A stretch of DNA of 64,000 bases from Aureimonas ureilytica DSM 18598 = NBRC 106430 (GCF_000382705.1 NZ_ARQE01000001.1:41547-105546), one strand, 5' to 3'; positions 35,163 through 45,377 are shown, counted from the stretch's first letter. Notes: generated by a model from the sequence alone, not told the origin. A program made the numbers and translations.

Positions 35163-35178
35163 CATACGCGCCAGTATG
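35163..35178. promoter_or_regulatory. Candidate LysR operator between the regulator and the MDR oxidoreductase gene
   Basis: CATACGCGCCAGTATG is an inverted repeat with 5-bp arms and a 6-bp spacer in the 105-bp divergent gap, 14 bp from the LysR start. It fits the dyad T-Nx-A form of LysR sites, although its T-to-A spacing is 10 and not 11. Confidence 0.45.
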
Positions 35179-35254
35179 AGGAAGAACTATCGCCACAGGC
35201 GCCCGGAGATCAACGCTATCGTTCCGCCATCTCGAACCTTCGGAGACGGTGACG

Positions 35255-36268
35255 ATGCGACATTGGCAGTTGACGGGCTTCGGCCGCGAGAATCTGCGCC
35301 TGGAAGAGGCCCCGCGTCCGGCGCCCGGCCCGGGCGAAGTGCTGGTGAAGGTCGCGGCGGTGTCGCTCAACTATCGCGACCGCCTCGTGATCGACAGCGG
35401 GATGGGCGCAGCGCTGCCCTTTCCGCTGACGCCGCTGTCGGACATGGCCGGCACGGTGGAAGCGCTGGGCGAGGCGGCGAGCCGCTTCCGGCCGGGCGAC
35501 CGGGTCCTCGCGACCTTCTTCCCCGGCTGGATCGACGGCCCCGCGCCCGGCCGCGCCGATGCGCTGGACGGGCGCGCGCTCGGCGGCCAGCATCCGGGCG
35601 TTCTCGCCGATTACGTCGCGCTGCCGGAGGATTGGCTGGTGCGCGCGCCCGCCTTGCTCGATCTGGCGCAGGCGAGCACCCTGCCCTGCGCCGGGCTCAC
35701 CGCCTGGTTCGCGCTCGTGGAGCAGGGACGGCTGCGCGCGGGCGAGCGGGTTCTCGTGCAGGGCACGGGCGGCGTCGCGCTGTTCGGCCTGCAGATCGCC
35801 AAGGCCCATGGCGCCGAGGTCTTCGTCACCTCGGGCAGCGCCGACAAGCTGGCGCGCGCGAAGGCGCTCGGCGCCGATCACGCGATCGACCGGAGCCGGG
35901 AGGACTGGCCCGCCGCCACGCATCGGCTGACCGGGGGTCGGGGCCTCGACCATATTCTGGAACTCGTCGGCGGCGCGCATCTCGCCCGCTCGCTGGAGGC
36001 GGTGGCGATCGGCGGCCGCGTGTCGGTGATCGGCGTGATGGAAGGCTTCGATCTCTCGGGCAGCGCGGGTCCCCTGATGATGAAGAACGCGACCGTGCAG
36101 GGCATTCGCGTCGGCCATCGGCGGGCGCTGGAGGATCTGGTGCGCGCGGTGGACGCGACCGGCCTGAAGCCGGTGATCGACGCGCGCTACCGGATGGACG
36201 AGCTTCCCGCCGCGCTCGACCATCTCGAACGGGGCGCCTTCGGCAAGATCGTCATCGAACTCGACTGA
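35255..36268 (+). CDS. Medium-chain dehydrogenase/reductase, zinc-independent NAD(P)-dependent oxidoreductase
   Basis: A 337-residue MDR-superfamily enzyme. The GroES-like domain (AVSLNYRDRLVIDSG, GDRVLATFFPGW) lacks the catalytic zinc Cys/His set, so it is more like quinone reductase. The Rossmann motif VLVQGTGGVALFGLQIAKA binds NAD(P)H. Proteins of this form are often annotated as zinc-dependent alcohol dehydrogenase family on overall similarity, but zinc chemistry is not supported. ATG at 35255 has GGAG 9 bp upstream; GTG at 35249 is too close to that site. Divergent LysR gene suggests effector-induced expression; the substrate is unknown. Confidence 0.88.
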   Translation: MRHWQLTGFGRENLRLEEAPRPAPGPGEVLVKVAAVSLNYRDRLVIDSGMGAALPFPLTPLSDMAGTVEALGEAASRFRPGDRVLATFFPGWIDGPAPGRADALDGRALGGQHPGVLADYVALPEDWLVRAPALLDLAQASTLPCAGLTAWFALVEQGRLRAGERVLVQGTGGVALFGLQIAKAHGAEVFVTSGSADKLARAKALGADHAIDRSREDWPAATHRLTGGRGLDHILELVGGAHLARSLEAVAIGGRVSVIGVMEGFDLSGSAGPLMMKNATVQGIRVGHRRALEDLVRAVDATGLKPVIDARYRMDELPAALDHLERGAFGKIVIELD

Positions 36269-36561
36269 GGTGACGAGCCGGTCGGGGCGAACGGAAACAT
36301 GCCCTCGCCTCGCCTGCCAGCCGGATCATGCCGAAGGACTCATGGATGCTCTCGGCGCGCCTCTTCTTCAGGGGCGCGCTGCCGCGTGTCGGAAGCAATG
36401 GCGCGGCTCTCCAGAGCGTGCACGAATCGAGAAAAGACGGCGTCCGTTCCAGCCGAATCGGACATTCGACATTTCGCCCTGTGAGCGAAGCGATCTGAAA
36501 CACTTGGGAAGAAAATCGCCGGATCGATCCTCGCTGGCGAGGGGTCCTGGCGGTCTGACAA
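36269..36561. other. Intergenic region before the tandem tRNA-fMet genes
   Basis: About 290 bp with no convincing gene. An open frame crossing it ends inside the tRNA gene and has no conserved content. No terminator with a T-run was seen for the oxidoreductase gene. Confidence 0.4.
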
Positions 36562-36638
<77 letters not shown>

Positions 36639-36680
36639 CCATGTCCCTGCGGCGCCGGTGCCGCGGGTCGTCTCTGTCAT

Positions 36681-36757
<77 letters not shown>

Positions 36758-36960
36758 CCATGACCCTTCAGCGTCGCCGCCGTCGGTGATTGGCGATATA
36801 GCCGTCTTTGGCAGCTTTGGAAAGGGCCTCATGTCGCTTTTATGAAAAACCGACCTCGTCTCGCCAAACACCAAGGTTTTGCGAGCCCGGCACGTCGCCA
36901 ATTGCGCAAAAGCATATCGCAGAACCGGAAAAAGGCGAATCCCTTGATTCGCGCCCGCTT

Positions 36961-38211
36961 TCACGCCGGCTTGAGGCCGCGCGAGAGAAGCGCGCCGAGA
37001 AGGGCGAAGCCGGCGGTCAGCGCCCCGATCGCCGGCCAGCCGCCCGCCTGCCAGACCCAGCCGCCCACGGCCCCCGTGACGCTGGCGCCGAGATAGTAGA
37101 TCAGGAGATAGAGCGAGGTCGCGTGGCCCTTGTCGCCCCGCGCCAGCGCCCCGACCGAGCCGCTGGCGACCGAATGGCCGATGAAGAAGCCGGTGGTGAC
37201 GAGCGCGATGCCGCAGGCGATGAGCGGGAGCGCGCTGGCGAGCGTCAGGAGCACGCCGGCGAGCATCAGGAGAAAGCCGACCGTCAGGAGCGGCCGCCGC
37301 CCGAAGCGATCCGACAGGCGGCCCGCGAGCGAGGAGGACACGATGCCGAACCCGTAGGCGAGGAAGATCAGGCTCACCTCCGTCTGCCCGAGGCCGTAGG
37401 GCGCGCCGGTGAGGCGGAAGGTCGAGTAGTTGAACAGCGTCACGAAAAGGCTCGTGAGCAGGAAGCCGATCGCATAGAGGCGCAGGAGCGCGCGGTTGCG
37501 AAGGTGCCGGCCCCAGGCGCTCAGGTGGAAGCGGAAGGCGAGCCCGCGTCGCGCCTCGAAATGGCGCGAGGGCGGCAGGAGCGCCAGAAAGCCGAGCGCG
37601 GCGGCAAAGCAGATGATTCCGAGCCCGCCCATGGCCCAGCGCCAGGACATGAATTCCGTGGCGACGCCGAGCCCGACCCGCCCGATCATCGCGCCGAAGG
37701 CCGTGCCCCCGACATAGAGACCCATCGTGCGCCCGAGATGCGCGGGCTCGATCTCCTCGGCGAGCCAGGCCATGGCGACGGCCGGGACGCCGCCGAGCAC
37801 GAAGCCTTCCAGCGCGCGCGCCGCGAGCAGCCCGTGCCAGCTCGGGCTCAGCGCGGCGACGAGGTTCAGAACCGCCGCGCCCGCCATGGACGCGAACATC
37901 AGGCCCCGCCGCCCGAGCGCCTGCGAGAAGGCGCCCGCAAGAAGGATCGACACGGCGAGGAACCCGGTCGTCAGCGACAGGACGAGCGAGCTTTCCGCCG
38001 GGCTGACGCCGAAGCTTGCGGCAAAGGCCGGCAGGAGCGGCTGCACGCAGTAGATCAGCGAGAAGCTGGCAAAGCCCAGGAGAAATAGTGCGAGCCCCGC
38101 GCGGCGATGCTCCCGCGTGCCGTGGCGGATGAAGCCGGCCGTGGCGGCGGGCCGATCGGGAACGGCGGGAACGGCGGCGGCGGTGCCGTCGAGACGCAGG
38201 GAGGAGGCCAT
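36961..38211 (-). CDS. Major facilitator superfamily exporter (YnfM-like)
   Basis: A 416-residue inner-membrane transporter with twelve predicted helices and a charged cytoplasmic N-terminus. The A-motif-like loops GAFSQALGRRGLMFAS and GRLSDRFGRRPLLTVG lie between helices 2-3 and 8-9, and the pattern resembles the YnfM/arabinose-efflux-like drug transporters. Substrate unknown. It is divergent from a LysR gene at 38312, which probably controls it. Confidence 0.9.
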   Translation of the reverse strand: MASSLRLDGTAAAVPAVPDRPAATAGFIRHGTREHRRAGLALFLLGFASFSLIYCVQPLLPAFAASFGVSPAESSLVLSLTTGFLAVSILLAGAFSQALGRRGLMFASMAGAAVLNLVAALSPSWHGLLAARALEGFVLGGVPAVAMAWLAEEIEPAHLGRTMGLYVGGTAFGAMIGRVGLGVATEFMSWRWAMGGLGIICFAAALGFLALLPPSRHFEARRGLAFRFHLSAWGRHLRNRALLRLYAIGFLLTSLFVTLFNYSTFRLTGAPYGLGQTEVSLIFLAYGFGIVSSSLAGRLSDRFGRRPLLTVGFLLMLAGVLLTLASALPLIACGIALVTTGFFIGHSVASGSVGALARGDKGHATSLYLLIYYLGASVTGAVGGWVWQAGGWPAIGALTAGFALLGALLSRGLKPA

Positions 38212-38311
38212 GAACGCGAAACCTTCGCAGCGGATCGGCCCGATATAGAAGCGCCCGCCTTCATGCGTCCAATATATGGAAGAGGCGATTTCAATAGCTT
38301 ATACGAATGGC

Positions 38312-39232
38312 ATGGAGCTTCGACATATCCGCTATTTCCTCGCGGTCGCGGAGGAAGGCAATTTCACCCGCGCCGCCGCCCGGCTCGGCATCGGCCAGCC
38401 GCCGCTGAGCCTTCAGATCCGCGATCTGGAGCGGGAGGTCGGCGCGCAGCTGTTTCATCGCGTGCCGCACGGGGCGGAGCTGACGGAGGCCGGCCGCGTG
38501 TTTTTCGAACGTGTCGCCCCCCTGCCCGAGCGCGCGCGTCAGGCGGCGGAAGCGGCGCGCCGCGCCGAGCGGGGCGAAACTGGCACGCTGCGCCTCGGCT
38601 TCACCGGCACCTCGGTTCTTCACCCGGTGCTCGGCGCGGCCATCCGCGCCTTTCGGCGGCGCTTTTCCGAGGTGGAACTGGTGCTGGAAGAGGCCAATTC
38701 CGCGACGCTTCTGGACGGGCTGGAGGAGGAGCGGCTTGATGCGGCGATCCTGCGCCCGTCCCTGTCGGAAGCGGGCGCGATCCAGGCCTTCGCGCTCGTG
38801 CGCGAGCATCTCGTGGCCGCCGTCCCGTCGGGCCATGCGGCGGCGTCCGGCGCCGCGCCGCTCGATCTCGAACGCCTCGCCGGGGAGCCGCTGCTCCTGA
38901 CGCCCCGGCGGGTCGGCACCAGCCTGCACGACGCGGCGATCGAGGCGTGCCGGCAGGTCGGCTTCGAGCCCGTGCTCGGCCAGTCCGCCCCGCAGATCGC
39001 CTCGGTCCTGTCGCTCGTGTCGGCCGAGCTCGGCTTTTCGCTCGTGCCGGACGCGCTGCGCCAGCTCAGCATCGCGGGCGTCGCCTATCGCGATCTCGTC
39101 GGCCCCGCGCCGCATGTGGAACTCGCCGTCGCCTATCGCCGGCAGCGGCCCGCAAGGCTCGCGGTGAATTTCGCCGACATGGCCCGCGCCGCCGCGCGCG
39201 ACCTCGCGGCCGGATCGACGCCCAACGCCTGA
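38312..39232 (+). CDS. LysR family transcriptional regulator divergent from the MFS gene
   Basis: A 306-residue LysR protein starting MELRHIRYFLAVAEEGNFTRAAARLGIGQPPLS, which matches the CatR/BenM/CbbR-like branch, with an effector domain from about residue 90 (TLRLGFTGTSVLHPVLG). The start is ATG at 38312; frame upstream to 38276 is not conserved. The 100-bp AT-richer gap to the MFS gene contains a TTC-N12-GAA inverted repeat (about 38290-38307) that could be its operator. It probably activates or represses the MFS exporter. Confidence 0.92.
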   Translation: MELRHIRYFLAVAEEGNFTRAAARLGIGQPPLSLQIRDLEREVGAQLFHRVPHGAELTEAGRVFFERVAPLPERARQAAEAARRAERGETGTLRLGFTGTSVLHPVLGAAIRAFRRRFSEVELVLEEANSATLLDGLEEERLDAAILRPSLSEAGAIQAFALVREHLVAAVPSGHAAASGAAPLDLERLAGEPLLLTPRRVGTSLHDAAIEACRQVGFEPVLGQSAPQIASVLSLVSAELGFSLVPDALRQLSIAGVAYRDLVGPAPHVELAVAYRRQRPARLAVNFADMARAAARDLAAGSTPNA

Positions 39233-39251
39233 CCCGGCCGGAAGATGGGTC

Positions 39252-39770
39252 TTACTGCGCCGGGGCCGGAGCCGGAGCGGTCGGCATCTTCACGATCTGG
39301 CCGTCGGGCATGATGATGTCGCCCGGGCTCTGGCCGGCTTCGCAGGGGCCGACATAGGTGGCCTCGATCTCCATCTGCTGGCGCACGGGCTCCTTGGTGT
39401 CGGGCACGCCGGTCAGCGTGGTGTCGACCTTCATGGTGATCTTGCTGTTGAAATCGCCGCTGATCTGGCTTTTTCCTGCGGCCGAGATCGTGCCGATCTT
39501 GCACTCGGTCTCGCCCTCGTAGCCATCGGCCGTCTTGACCATGGTGCGCTTGGAACAGGCCTGCCCCGCGCCGAAGGCGTTCTGGGCAAGGCCGTCCGTC
39601 TTCTCGTCGATACATTGCCGGACCGTCACGTCGCCGTTCGGCGACTGGGTCTTGGTTTCCCACAGGCCGGGCTTGCGCGTCGGCAGCGTTTCGGCCGCGA
39701 GCGCCGAGCCGAGCGTCGCGAGGCTCATGACCGTGGAGGCGAGGCAGAGGGAGACGATGCGATGCCGCAT
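39252..39770 (-). CDS. DUF3617 family periplasmic protein
   Basis: A 172-residue exported protein with a signal peptide cut near GSALA-AE. The mature part starts TLPTRKPGLWETKTQ, and three cysteines (VRQCIDEK, QACSKR, ETECKIG) plus a late Cys (VGPCEAG) make the disulfide-rich DUF3617 pattern. The function is unknown. The C-terminus is Pro/Ala-rich. It is convergent with the LysR gene and precedes the large helicase gene on the same strand only in coordinate order; the 147-bp gap between them suggests separate transcription. Confidence 0.85.
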   Translation of the reverse strand: MRHRIVSLCLASTVMSLATLGSALAAETLPTRKPGLWETKTQSPNGDVTVRQCIDEKTDGLAQNAFGAGQACSKRTMVKTADGYEGETECKIGTISAAGKSQISGDFNSKITMKVDTTLTGVPDTKEPVRQQMEIEATYVGPCEAGQSPGDIIMPDGQIVKMPTAPAPAPAQ

Positions 39771-39917
39771 GGATGTATCCTGAAACTGCGTGGTCGGAAC
39801 CACCTGGCAAGGCGAACTTAGGTTCACCCGGGCCGAGGGCAACGGAAAGCCGCCGCGCGGGCGTCCGAGCACGCCTGCGCCTGGGCCACCGCCGCCCTTG
39901 CCGCCAGACGGGCGGGA

Positions 39918-42900
39918 TCAGGCCGGCGCGGCGGCGCCCCCCTCCTCGCCCTTGGCGCGCTCCGCCTCGTCCCGCGCGCGGCTTTCCGCCACCAATCCTT
40001 TCAGCGCCTGATCGAGCCGCACGGTCGCGCCCATCGGGTCGAACCACCAGTCGGTGGACCAGATGCGCAGGATGCGCCAGCCGAGCCCGGTGAGCACCTG
40101 CTCGCGCACCTTGTCGCGGTCGCGGGCCGTGGCCGAGCGGTGATAGGTCGCCCCGTCGCATTCGACGCCGGCCAGAAACGCGCCGGCATGGTCGGGATGG
40201 CGGATGGCGAGATCGACGCGGAAGCCGGACACGCCGACCTGCGTCACCACCTGCCAGCCGCGCCGCGAGAGCGACTCGGCCACCGCCGCCTCGAAGGGCG
40301 ATTCCACGCCGCCGAGCGAGCCCTGATCCGTGGCGGGCAGCGCCACCGCGCCCCGGTCGGCATAGTCGAGGAAGGTTTTCAGATGGCGCACGCCCGCCGC
40401 CTTGGAGCGCGACAGGTCGATCGCCTCGGCCTTGATCGAGGAGACGATCTGCAATTCCTGACGGGCGCGCGTCACCGCCACGTTCAGGCGCCGCTCGCCG
40501 CCCTCGCGGTTCAGCGCGCCGAAATCCATGGCGAGCTTGCCGGCCGCGTCCTTGCCGAAGGTCATGGAGAAGAGGATCACGTCGCGCTCGTCGCCCTGCA
40601 CGCTTTCCAGATTCTTGACGAAGACCGGCTCCAGCCGCTCGTCCTCGAAGAACCATTCGAGCGCGGGGTCGTCGCGCCGCTCCTGATCGAGGAGGTCCTG
40701 AATCAAGCCCTGCTGCTGGCTGTTGAAGGTGATGACGCCGAGCGTCGGGCGCTTGGCTTCCGGCAGATCGAGCGCGGCGCGCAGGCGGTTCGCGACGTCC
40801 TTCGCGATGGCGCGGGCCTCGGCCGGATTGGTGCGGCTCTTGCCCCGGTCGTAGACGGCCTCGGGGAGGTGGCGCAGCGAGACGGCGCGGTCCTGCGTCA
40901 CCGGCGAAGGGAAGGTGATCAGCCGGTTGTCGTAATAATGATGGTTGGAGAAGGCGATCAGCGATTCATGGCGCGAGCGATAGTGCCAGCGCAGATCATG
41001 CACCGGCAGGCCGGAGGCCTTGGCCTCGTCCAGAATGCTTTCCAGATCGCGCTCGAACTCGGGCGCTTCGTCCTCCGCCTCGGTGCGGCCGAAGAAATTG
41101 GTCGGTGGCAGCTGCTTGGGATCGCCGACGATGATGGTCTGGCGCCCGCGCGCCACTGCGCCGACCGCATCCCATGTCGTGATCTGCGAGGCTTCGTCGA
41201 AGATCACGACATCGAACAAGGCCTGATCGGGCGGCAGATATTGCGCGATCGAGAGCGGCGACATGAGAACGCAAGGCGCAAGCCGGGCGAAGCTTTCCGG
41301 CATGGCGCCGATCATCTCGCGGATCGAGCGGCTGGGGCGCTTCAGCTCCATCTGATGGCGCAGGAGGCCGAGTTCAGACTTGCGCGGCACCGATTGCGGA
41401 TCGGGCAAGCCATGGGTCAGCGCCTCGCGGATGCGCTGCGAGGCCGCCTTGCGCACGAGATCGTCGAGCTTGCGGAAATCGTCGATCGCGTGCTCGTGGC
41501 TGAAGCGGCGGAAATCGCGAAGGCGCGGGTCGGCGTCGATGGCGAGCGGCAGCCACCAGCGGGCATAGGAGAGCGCGAAGGCGGCGCGCGCGCCATCCGG
41601 CCGCACCGCGCCGGTCTCGAGATCGGCCACGAGCGGGGCCAGACCCTCCGCCAGCGCGCGGCGGCGAATGGCGCACCAGGAGGTCCAATCGCGCAGGAAG
41701 CCGCGGCTCGTCTCCAGATCGGCGAGAGCCGCCGACACGCTGTCCAGCGTTTCGCTTTGTTCTGCGCCGAGCGGCACGCCGCCGCTCACCTCGCGCCATT
41801 GGCGCTCGGCCTCCAGCCAGCCGGCCTCGGCCTCCACGATCGCGCGGGCGGCCTCGCTGAGCGGGCTCGTCTCGGTCAGCTCCGGCAGCACGCGCAGGAG
41901 CGCCGCGACGATGGCACCCGTTTCCCCCGTCGGCTCGCCCAGACGCATGACGGCGGCGCGTAGCTGCTCGGCCGAGACGAGGTTGGCGGACAGGCGCGGA
42001 AGATCGCTGTCGATCCCGGCAAAGCCCTTGAGCCGCCCCGCGAGTGGGCTTGCCTGCGCCTGCGCTGTTAGCGCTTGCAGGCGGCGCAGGACCGGCAGAT
42101 CGGTTTCCGGAACGGGCGTGCCGGAACGGGCATAGGTCTGCAGGAGCTTGGCGACGCCGCGCCGCTTGAACCAAGAAAAGGGCCAGAAGCTCGCCTCGGC
42201 CTCGCGCAGGCGGCGGTCGAGATCCTCCACCGGAATGCGCGTCATCTCCTCGCGCTCATAGGTGGCCGAGAGCCGCGATTCTTCGGTGCGGAAGGCGGAG
42301 ACGGCAGCTTCCAGCGCGCCGAACGCTTCGCGCAGCTCCGCAAAGCCGGGATCGAAGGCGAGCGCGCCCTCGCCCGGTTTCAGCGCGGCCGCCAGCGCGG
42401 CGAGGCGGCGCGTTTCGGGGAGGCTGAGAGACCCGGCCGGGGCCATGCCGATGCGGGCGCGAAACGCCGTGGCCTCTCGTGCCAGCGCCTCGGCCGCCTC
42501 GCGCGCGGTGCGCGCCTGCGCCAGCAGACGCTCCGCCCAGGCGGAGGTCCATTCGTCCACATCCACCAGCGCGAGGCTCGGGCGCGCTTCGACGGCGGCG
42601 ATGGTGCGGCCGAGCCCCTCGGCGAGGTCTTCCAGCGCGGCGTAATGGGCGGTCTCGTGCTGGTCCATCGCGGGCCACACGAGCGCGGGCGCATGCTGCT
42701 CGGCCCCGCGCAGCGTCACGCCCATGGCGCGATAGGGCGTCCAGCCGCAGCGCGCCTCACGGTGCAGCGCCTCGGCATAGCTGTTCAGCGCGTCGCGCTG
42801 CACCTTGAGCCGCCCGTTCAGCTCCACCCAGTCCCCGCTCCGGGCCGCGCCGCTTTCCCAGGCGTTGCGCAACTGGCTGAGGAAATGCCGCCGGTCGGCC

Positions 42901-45191
42901 TTGGAGGAATGAAGCTCCAGGCAATGCTCACCGAGCCCATGCTCGCGCAGGCGGCGATAGACGACATCCAGCGCGGCGGTCTTTTCCGCCACGAAGAGGA
43001 CCGTGCGCCGATGCGCGAGGCAATGGGCGATCATATTGGCGATGGTCTGGCTCTTGCCCGTGCCCGGCGGGCCGATCACCACGAAATCCTTGCCCTCGGC
43101 CGCCGCCAGCGTCGCGACGATCTGGGAAGAGTCGGCCGGCAGCGGCGTCACGATATCGGCCGGGGCATAGGCGCGGTCGATCTCGCGCGCCTCGCGGAAG
43201 GGCACGGGGTCGGCGAAGGCGTCTTCGGGCGTATCGATGAGATGGCGCACGACGCGGTTCTGGCGCAGCGCGTCGGTGCGCTCCGTCAGGTCCTTCCACA
43301 TCAGATATTTGGCGAAGGAGAAGGTGCCGAGCGCGGTCTCGTCCACTACCTCGAAGCCCGGCACGTCGCGCACCGCCTGACGCATCCGCGACAGGACGTC
43401 CGCCACGTCGATGCCCGTTTCGTCAGTGGGCAGTTCGCCCTGGAGCGAGGGCACTTTCAGGCCGAAATCGCGCTCCAAGAACTGAAGCAGGGTCGCGTTG
43501 AAGCGGATATCGTCCTCGTGATGCACGAGGCGGAAGGGCGAGGAGGCGCTGCGACGCTCGAGCTTGCCCGGCAGCAGCAGAAGCGGCGCGCGATAGGTGC
43601 GCTCGTCCTCGGGCTTCTTCTTCCAGCGCAGAAAGCCGACCGCGATATAGAGCGTGTTGGTGCCGCCCTCGGCCATGTCGCTGCGCGATTGACGAAACAG
43701 CGCGGTAAGGCGCGCTTCCAGCGTCTTCTGATCGAGGGTGGAGGCGAGTTCGCCGCGCGCCAAGGCGTCGGCCGCAAAGCGCGCCTGCAGATCCTCGCCG
43801 CGCGTTTCGCGAAACAGCGTCTCGTCGCGCTCGCCGACCGGGTTCTGCTCGGGGATGGAGACGAGGCGCATGGCCCCGCCCGCCGCCAGCCGATCCTCCA
43901 GTGCGGCGGCGTCCGGGCAGAGGAAGGGCACGGTGGAGCCGGTCTGGCTGAAATTCAGGAGCTTGTTGCGCAAGGAGAGATCGAGGAGCTTGCGCTGCCA
44001 GCGATCGATGCGCCCGCCGGGCGTCGTCGGCTTTTCCTCAACGCTCTCCGCCGGCATCGCGCCGAAATCCGGCATGGCGGGCAGAGCCGGCGCGGCGGGC
44101 TCGGCACTTGGTCCCGCCTCGCCCGATATGCCTAAGTCGTGCGAGGCGAGCGGCTGGATGCCGCCGCTGCGAGAGCGCGCCACATCCACCGCGCAGACGA
44201 AGGCGCGGCGCGCACCCTCGGCCAGGAGCGCCGCGCCATCTCGGCAGGCCTGCTCGAAGCCCATGGCCGGCCGAAAGGTCACGCCCGTCGTCTCGAACAC
44301 CAGAAGCTCGCGCGCGGCCAGCGCCTTGCGCAGTTCCACGCCGTCCGTCTCCACCGCGCGCGGCAGGGTGCGCTTGGAAAGCCAGACGCCGGCGGCCGCA
44401 TGGCCCGAAACGAAGACGACCACGGCGTTCAACCCCGCCGCCTCCAGCGCGGCGGCCAGAAGCAGGCTCGTATCGAGACAGGTGGCGAGCCCGTCGCTCA
44501 AGGCGCTCGCCGGGCGGCGAATTTTCTGCCCGCGCTGTTCGAAGCTCGCGGGCGGCTCGGCATAATGCAGCCCGAGGCCGGCGACGCTCGTATAAAGCGC
44601 GGCGGCCAGCATATAGGCGCGCCTCACATCGCCGCTCTGGTAGCCGTCCATCGCGCCGGAATGGCCGTGGGCCACCAGCATGTCGGCCGCTGCCCGCAGG
44701 ATCTTCGCGGTGGCCGGATCGTTCGGCATGACGAAGGCGGGCAGAAGCTGGGCCATGTCGCCCGCCCCGCCCCATTCGTCGCGCGCCAGAAGCCGGATCG
44801 GATGGGTCGCTTCCGTGAGAACCGCCTCACCCTGGGTCAGGCGAAAGCGAAGCTCGCCGCGCTCGGCCTCGTTCAGCCCCGCGAGATAAGCCGCGTCGAG
44901 GTCCACGCGCCGGTCGCTTAAGCTCAGCGTCTCGCCGGCGCCGAGGCGATCGATCGCCCAGTTCTTCGGCCGCAGAAAGGGCGGCACGGAGGACAGTTCC
45001 AGCCTCAGCCCGTCGAGCGCTTCCGCGCCGGGATGGTGGATCGAGAGGTTCGAGAGAAGAGGCACGGCGTTCTGGAACGAGGCATAGGTCAGGCTTTCGC
45101 GCGCCTCTGCCCGGATGTCAGGAGGCAAGACCTCCCGCGCTTCGATCCCGTCCGTGCTGTCCATCATGCTCGATCGTTCCGACTCAACCAT
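39918..45191 (-). CDS. DUF4011–SF1 helicase–Vsr-like nuclease, Hhe-type antiphage protein
   Basis: One 1757-residue protein. The N-terminal third holds a transglutaminase-like region (GLATCLDTSLLLAAA with C238, and VSGHAAAGVW with H264). DUF4011 starts near 394 (RIDRWQRKLLDLSLRNKLLNF). The superfamily I helicase has Walker A GPPGTGKS (707-714), Walker B DEASQ near 1332 and GDPKQLPP, with Upf1-like motifs to about 1580. The C-terminus (about 1620-1740) is a Vsr/DUF559-type nuclease with FRVDLAIRH, VECDGATYH and GWRILRIWSTDWW. This domain order is that of the single-gene phage defence system named Hhe (DUF4011-helicase-Vsr). The start ATG at 45191 has AGGA 7 bp upstream. GC and codon use look like the neighbours, and no other defence gene adjoins it. 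All catalytic motifs appear intact. Confidence 0.9.
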   Translation of the reverse strand: MVESERSSMMDSTDGIEAREVLPPDIRAEARESLTYASFQNAVPLLSNLSIHHPGAEALDGLRLELSSVPPFLRPKNWAIDRLGAGETLSLSDRRVDLDAAYLAGLNEAERGELRFRLTQGEAVLTEATHPIRLLARDEWGGAGDMAQLLPAFVMPNDPATAKILRAAADMLVAHGHSGAMDGYQSGDVRRAYMLAAALYTSVAGLGLHYAEPPASFEQRGQKIRRPASALSDGLATCLDTSLLLAAALEAAGLNAVVVFVSGHAAAGVWLSKRTLPRAVETDGVELRKALAARELLVFETTGVTFRPAMGFEQACRDGAALLAEGARRAFVCAVDVARSRSGGIQPLASHDLGISGEAGPSAEPAAPALPAMPDFGAMPAESVEEKPTTPGGRIDRWQRKLLDLSLRNKLLNFSQTGSTVPFLCPDAAALEDRLAAGGAMRLVSIPEQNPVGERDETLFRETRGEDLQARFAADALARGELASTLDQKTLEARLTALFRQSRSDMAEGGTNTLYIAVGFLRWKKKPEDERTYRAPLLLLPGKLERRSASSPFRLVHHEDDIRFNATLLQFLERDFGLKVPSLQGELPTDETGIDVADVLSRMRQAVRDVPGFEVVDETALGTFSFAKYLMWKDLTERTDALRQNRVVRHLIDTPEDAFADPVPFREAREIDRAYAPADIVTPLPADSSQIVATLAAAEGKDFVVIGPPGTGKSQTIANMIAHCLAHRRTVLFVAEKTAALDVVYRRLREHGLGEHCLELHSSKADRRHFLSQLRNAWESGAARSGDWVELNGRLKVQRDALNSYAEALHREARCGWTPYRAMGVTLRGAEQHAPALVWPAMDQHETAHYAALEDLAEGLGRTIAAVEARPSLALVDVDEWTSAWAERLLAQARTAREAAEALAREATAFRARIGMAPAGSLSLPETRRLAALAAALKPGEGALAFDPGFAELREAFGALEAAVSAFRTEESRLSATYEREEMTRIPVEDLDRRLREAEASFWPFSWFKRRGVAKLLQTYARSGTPVPETDLPVLRRLQALTAQAQASPLAGRLKGFAGIDSDLPRLSANLVSAEQLRAAVMRLGEPTGETGAIVAALLRVLPELTETSPLSEAARAIVEAEAGWLEAERQWREVSGGVPLGAEQSETLDSVSAALADLETSRGFLRDWTSWCAIRRRALAEGLAPLVADLETGAVRPDGARAAFALSYARWWLPLAIDADPRLRDFRRFSHEHAIDDFRKLDDLVRKAASQRIREALTHGLPDPQSVPRKSELGLLRHQMELKRPSRSIREMIGAMPESFARLAPCVLMSPLSIAQYLPPDQALFDVVIFDEASQITTWDAVGAVARGRQTIIVGDPKQLPPTNFFGRTEAEDEAPEFERDLESILDEAKASGLPVHDLRWHYRSRHESLIAFSNHHYYDNRLITFPSPVTQDRAVSLRHLPEAVYDRGKSRTNPAEARAIAKDVANRLRAALDLPEAKRPTLGVITFNSQQQGLIQDLLDQERRDDPALEWFFEDERLEPVFVKNLESVQGDERDVILFSMTFGKDAAGKLAMDFGALNREGGERRLNVAVTRARQELQIVSSIKAEAIDLSRSKAAGVRHLKTFLDYADRGAVALPATDQGSLGGVESPFEAAVAESLSRRGWQVVTQVGVSGFRVDLAIRHPDHAGAFLAGVECDGATYHRSATARDRDKVREQVLTGLGWRILRIWSTDWWFDPMGATVRLDQALKGLVAESRARDEAERAKGEEGGAAAPA

Positions 45192-45353
45192 TGGCGCATC
45201 CTAAGCCCCAGCGAGGGTTTGAGAAGGGCTCGCGTCGCCGCGCGCCCGTCGCGGTCGGACGCCCGTGGTGATGCAATGCACAAGAAGCACGAAAATTAGG
45301 CAGCCAAGGATCGGCTCGGTCCGATGAACCCCACAGCCGCAGAGCTTTTCAAA

Positions 45354-45370
45354 TTGGCACGGCGCTTGCA
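45354..45370 (+). promoter_or_regulatory. Consensus sigma-54 promoter before the GntR–amino-acid ABC operon
   Basis: TTGGCACGGCGCTTGCA matches the sigma-54 consensus YTGGCACGRNNNTTGCW at every defined base, with -24 GG and -12 GC correctly spaced. It would start transcription at about 45381, only two bases before the GntR start codon, so the mRNA would be nearly leaderless. An activator such as NtrC would be needed; no enhancer was recognised. Confidence 0.75.
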
Positions 45371-45377
45371 CTCTACA

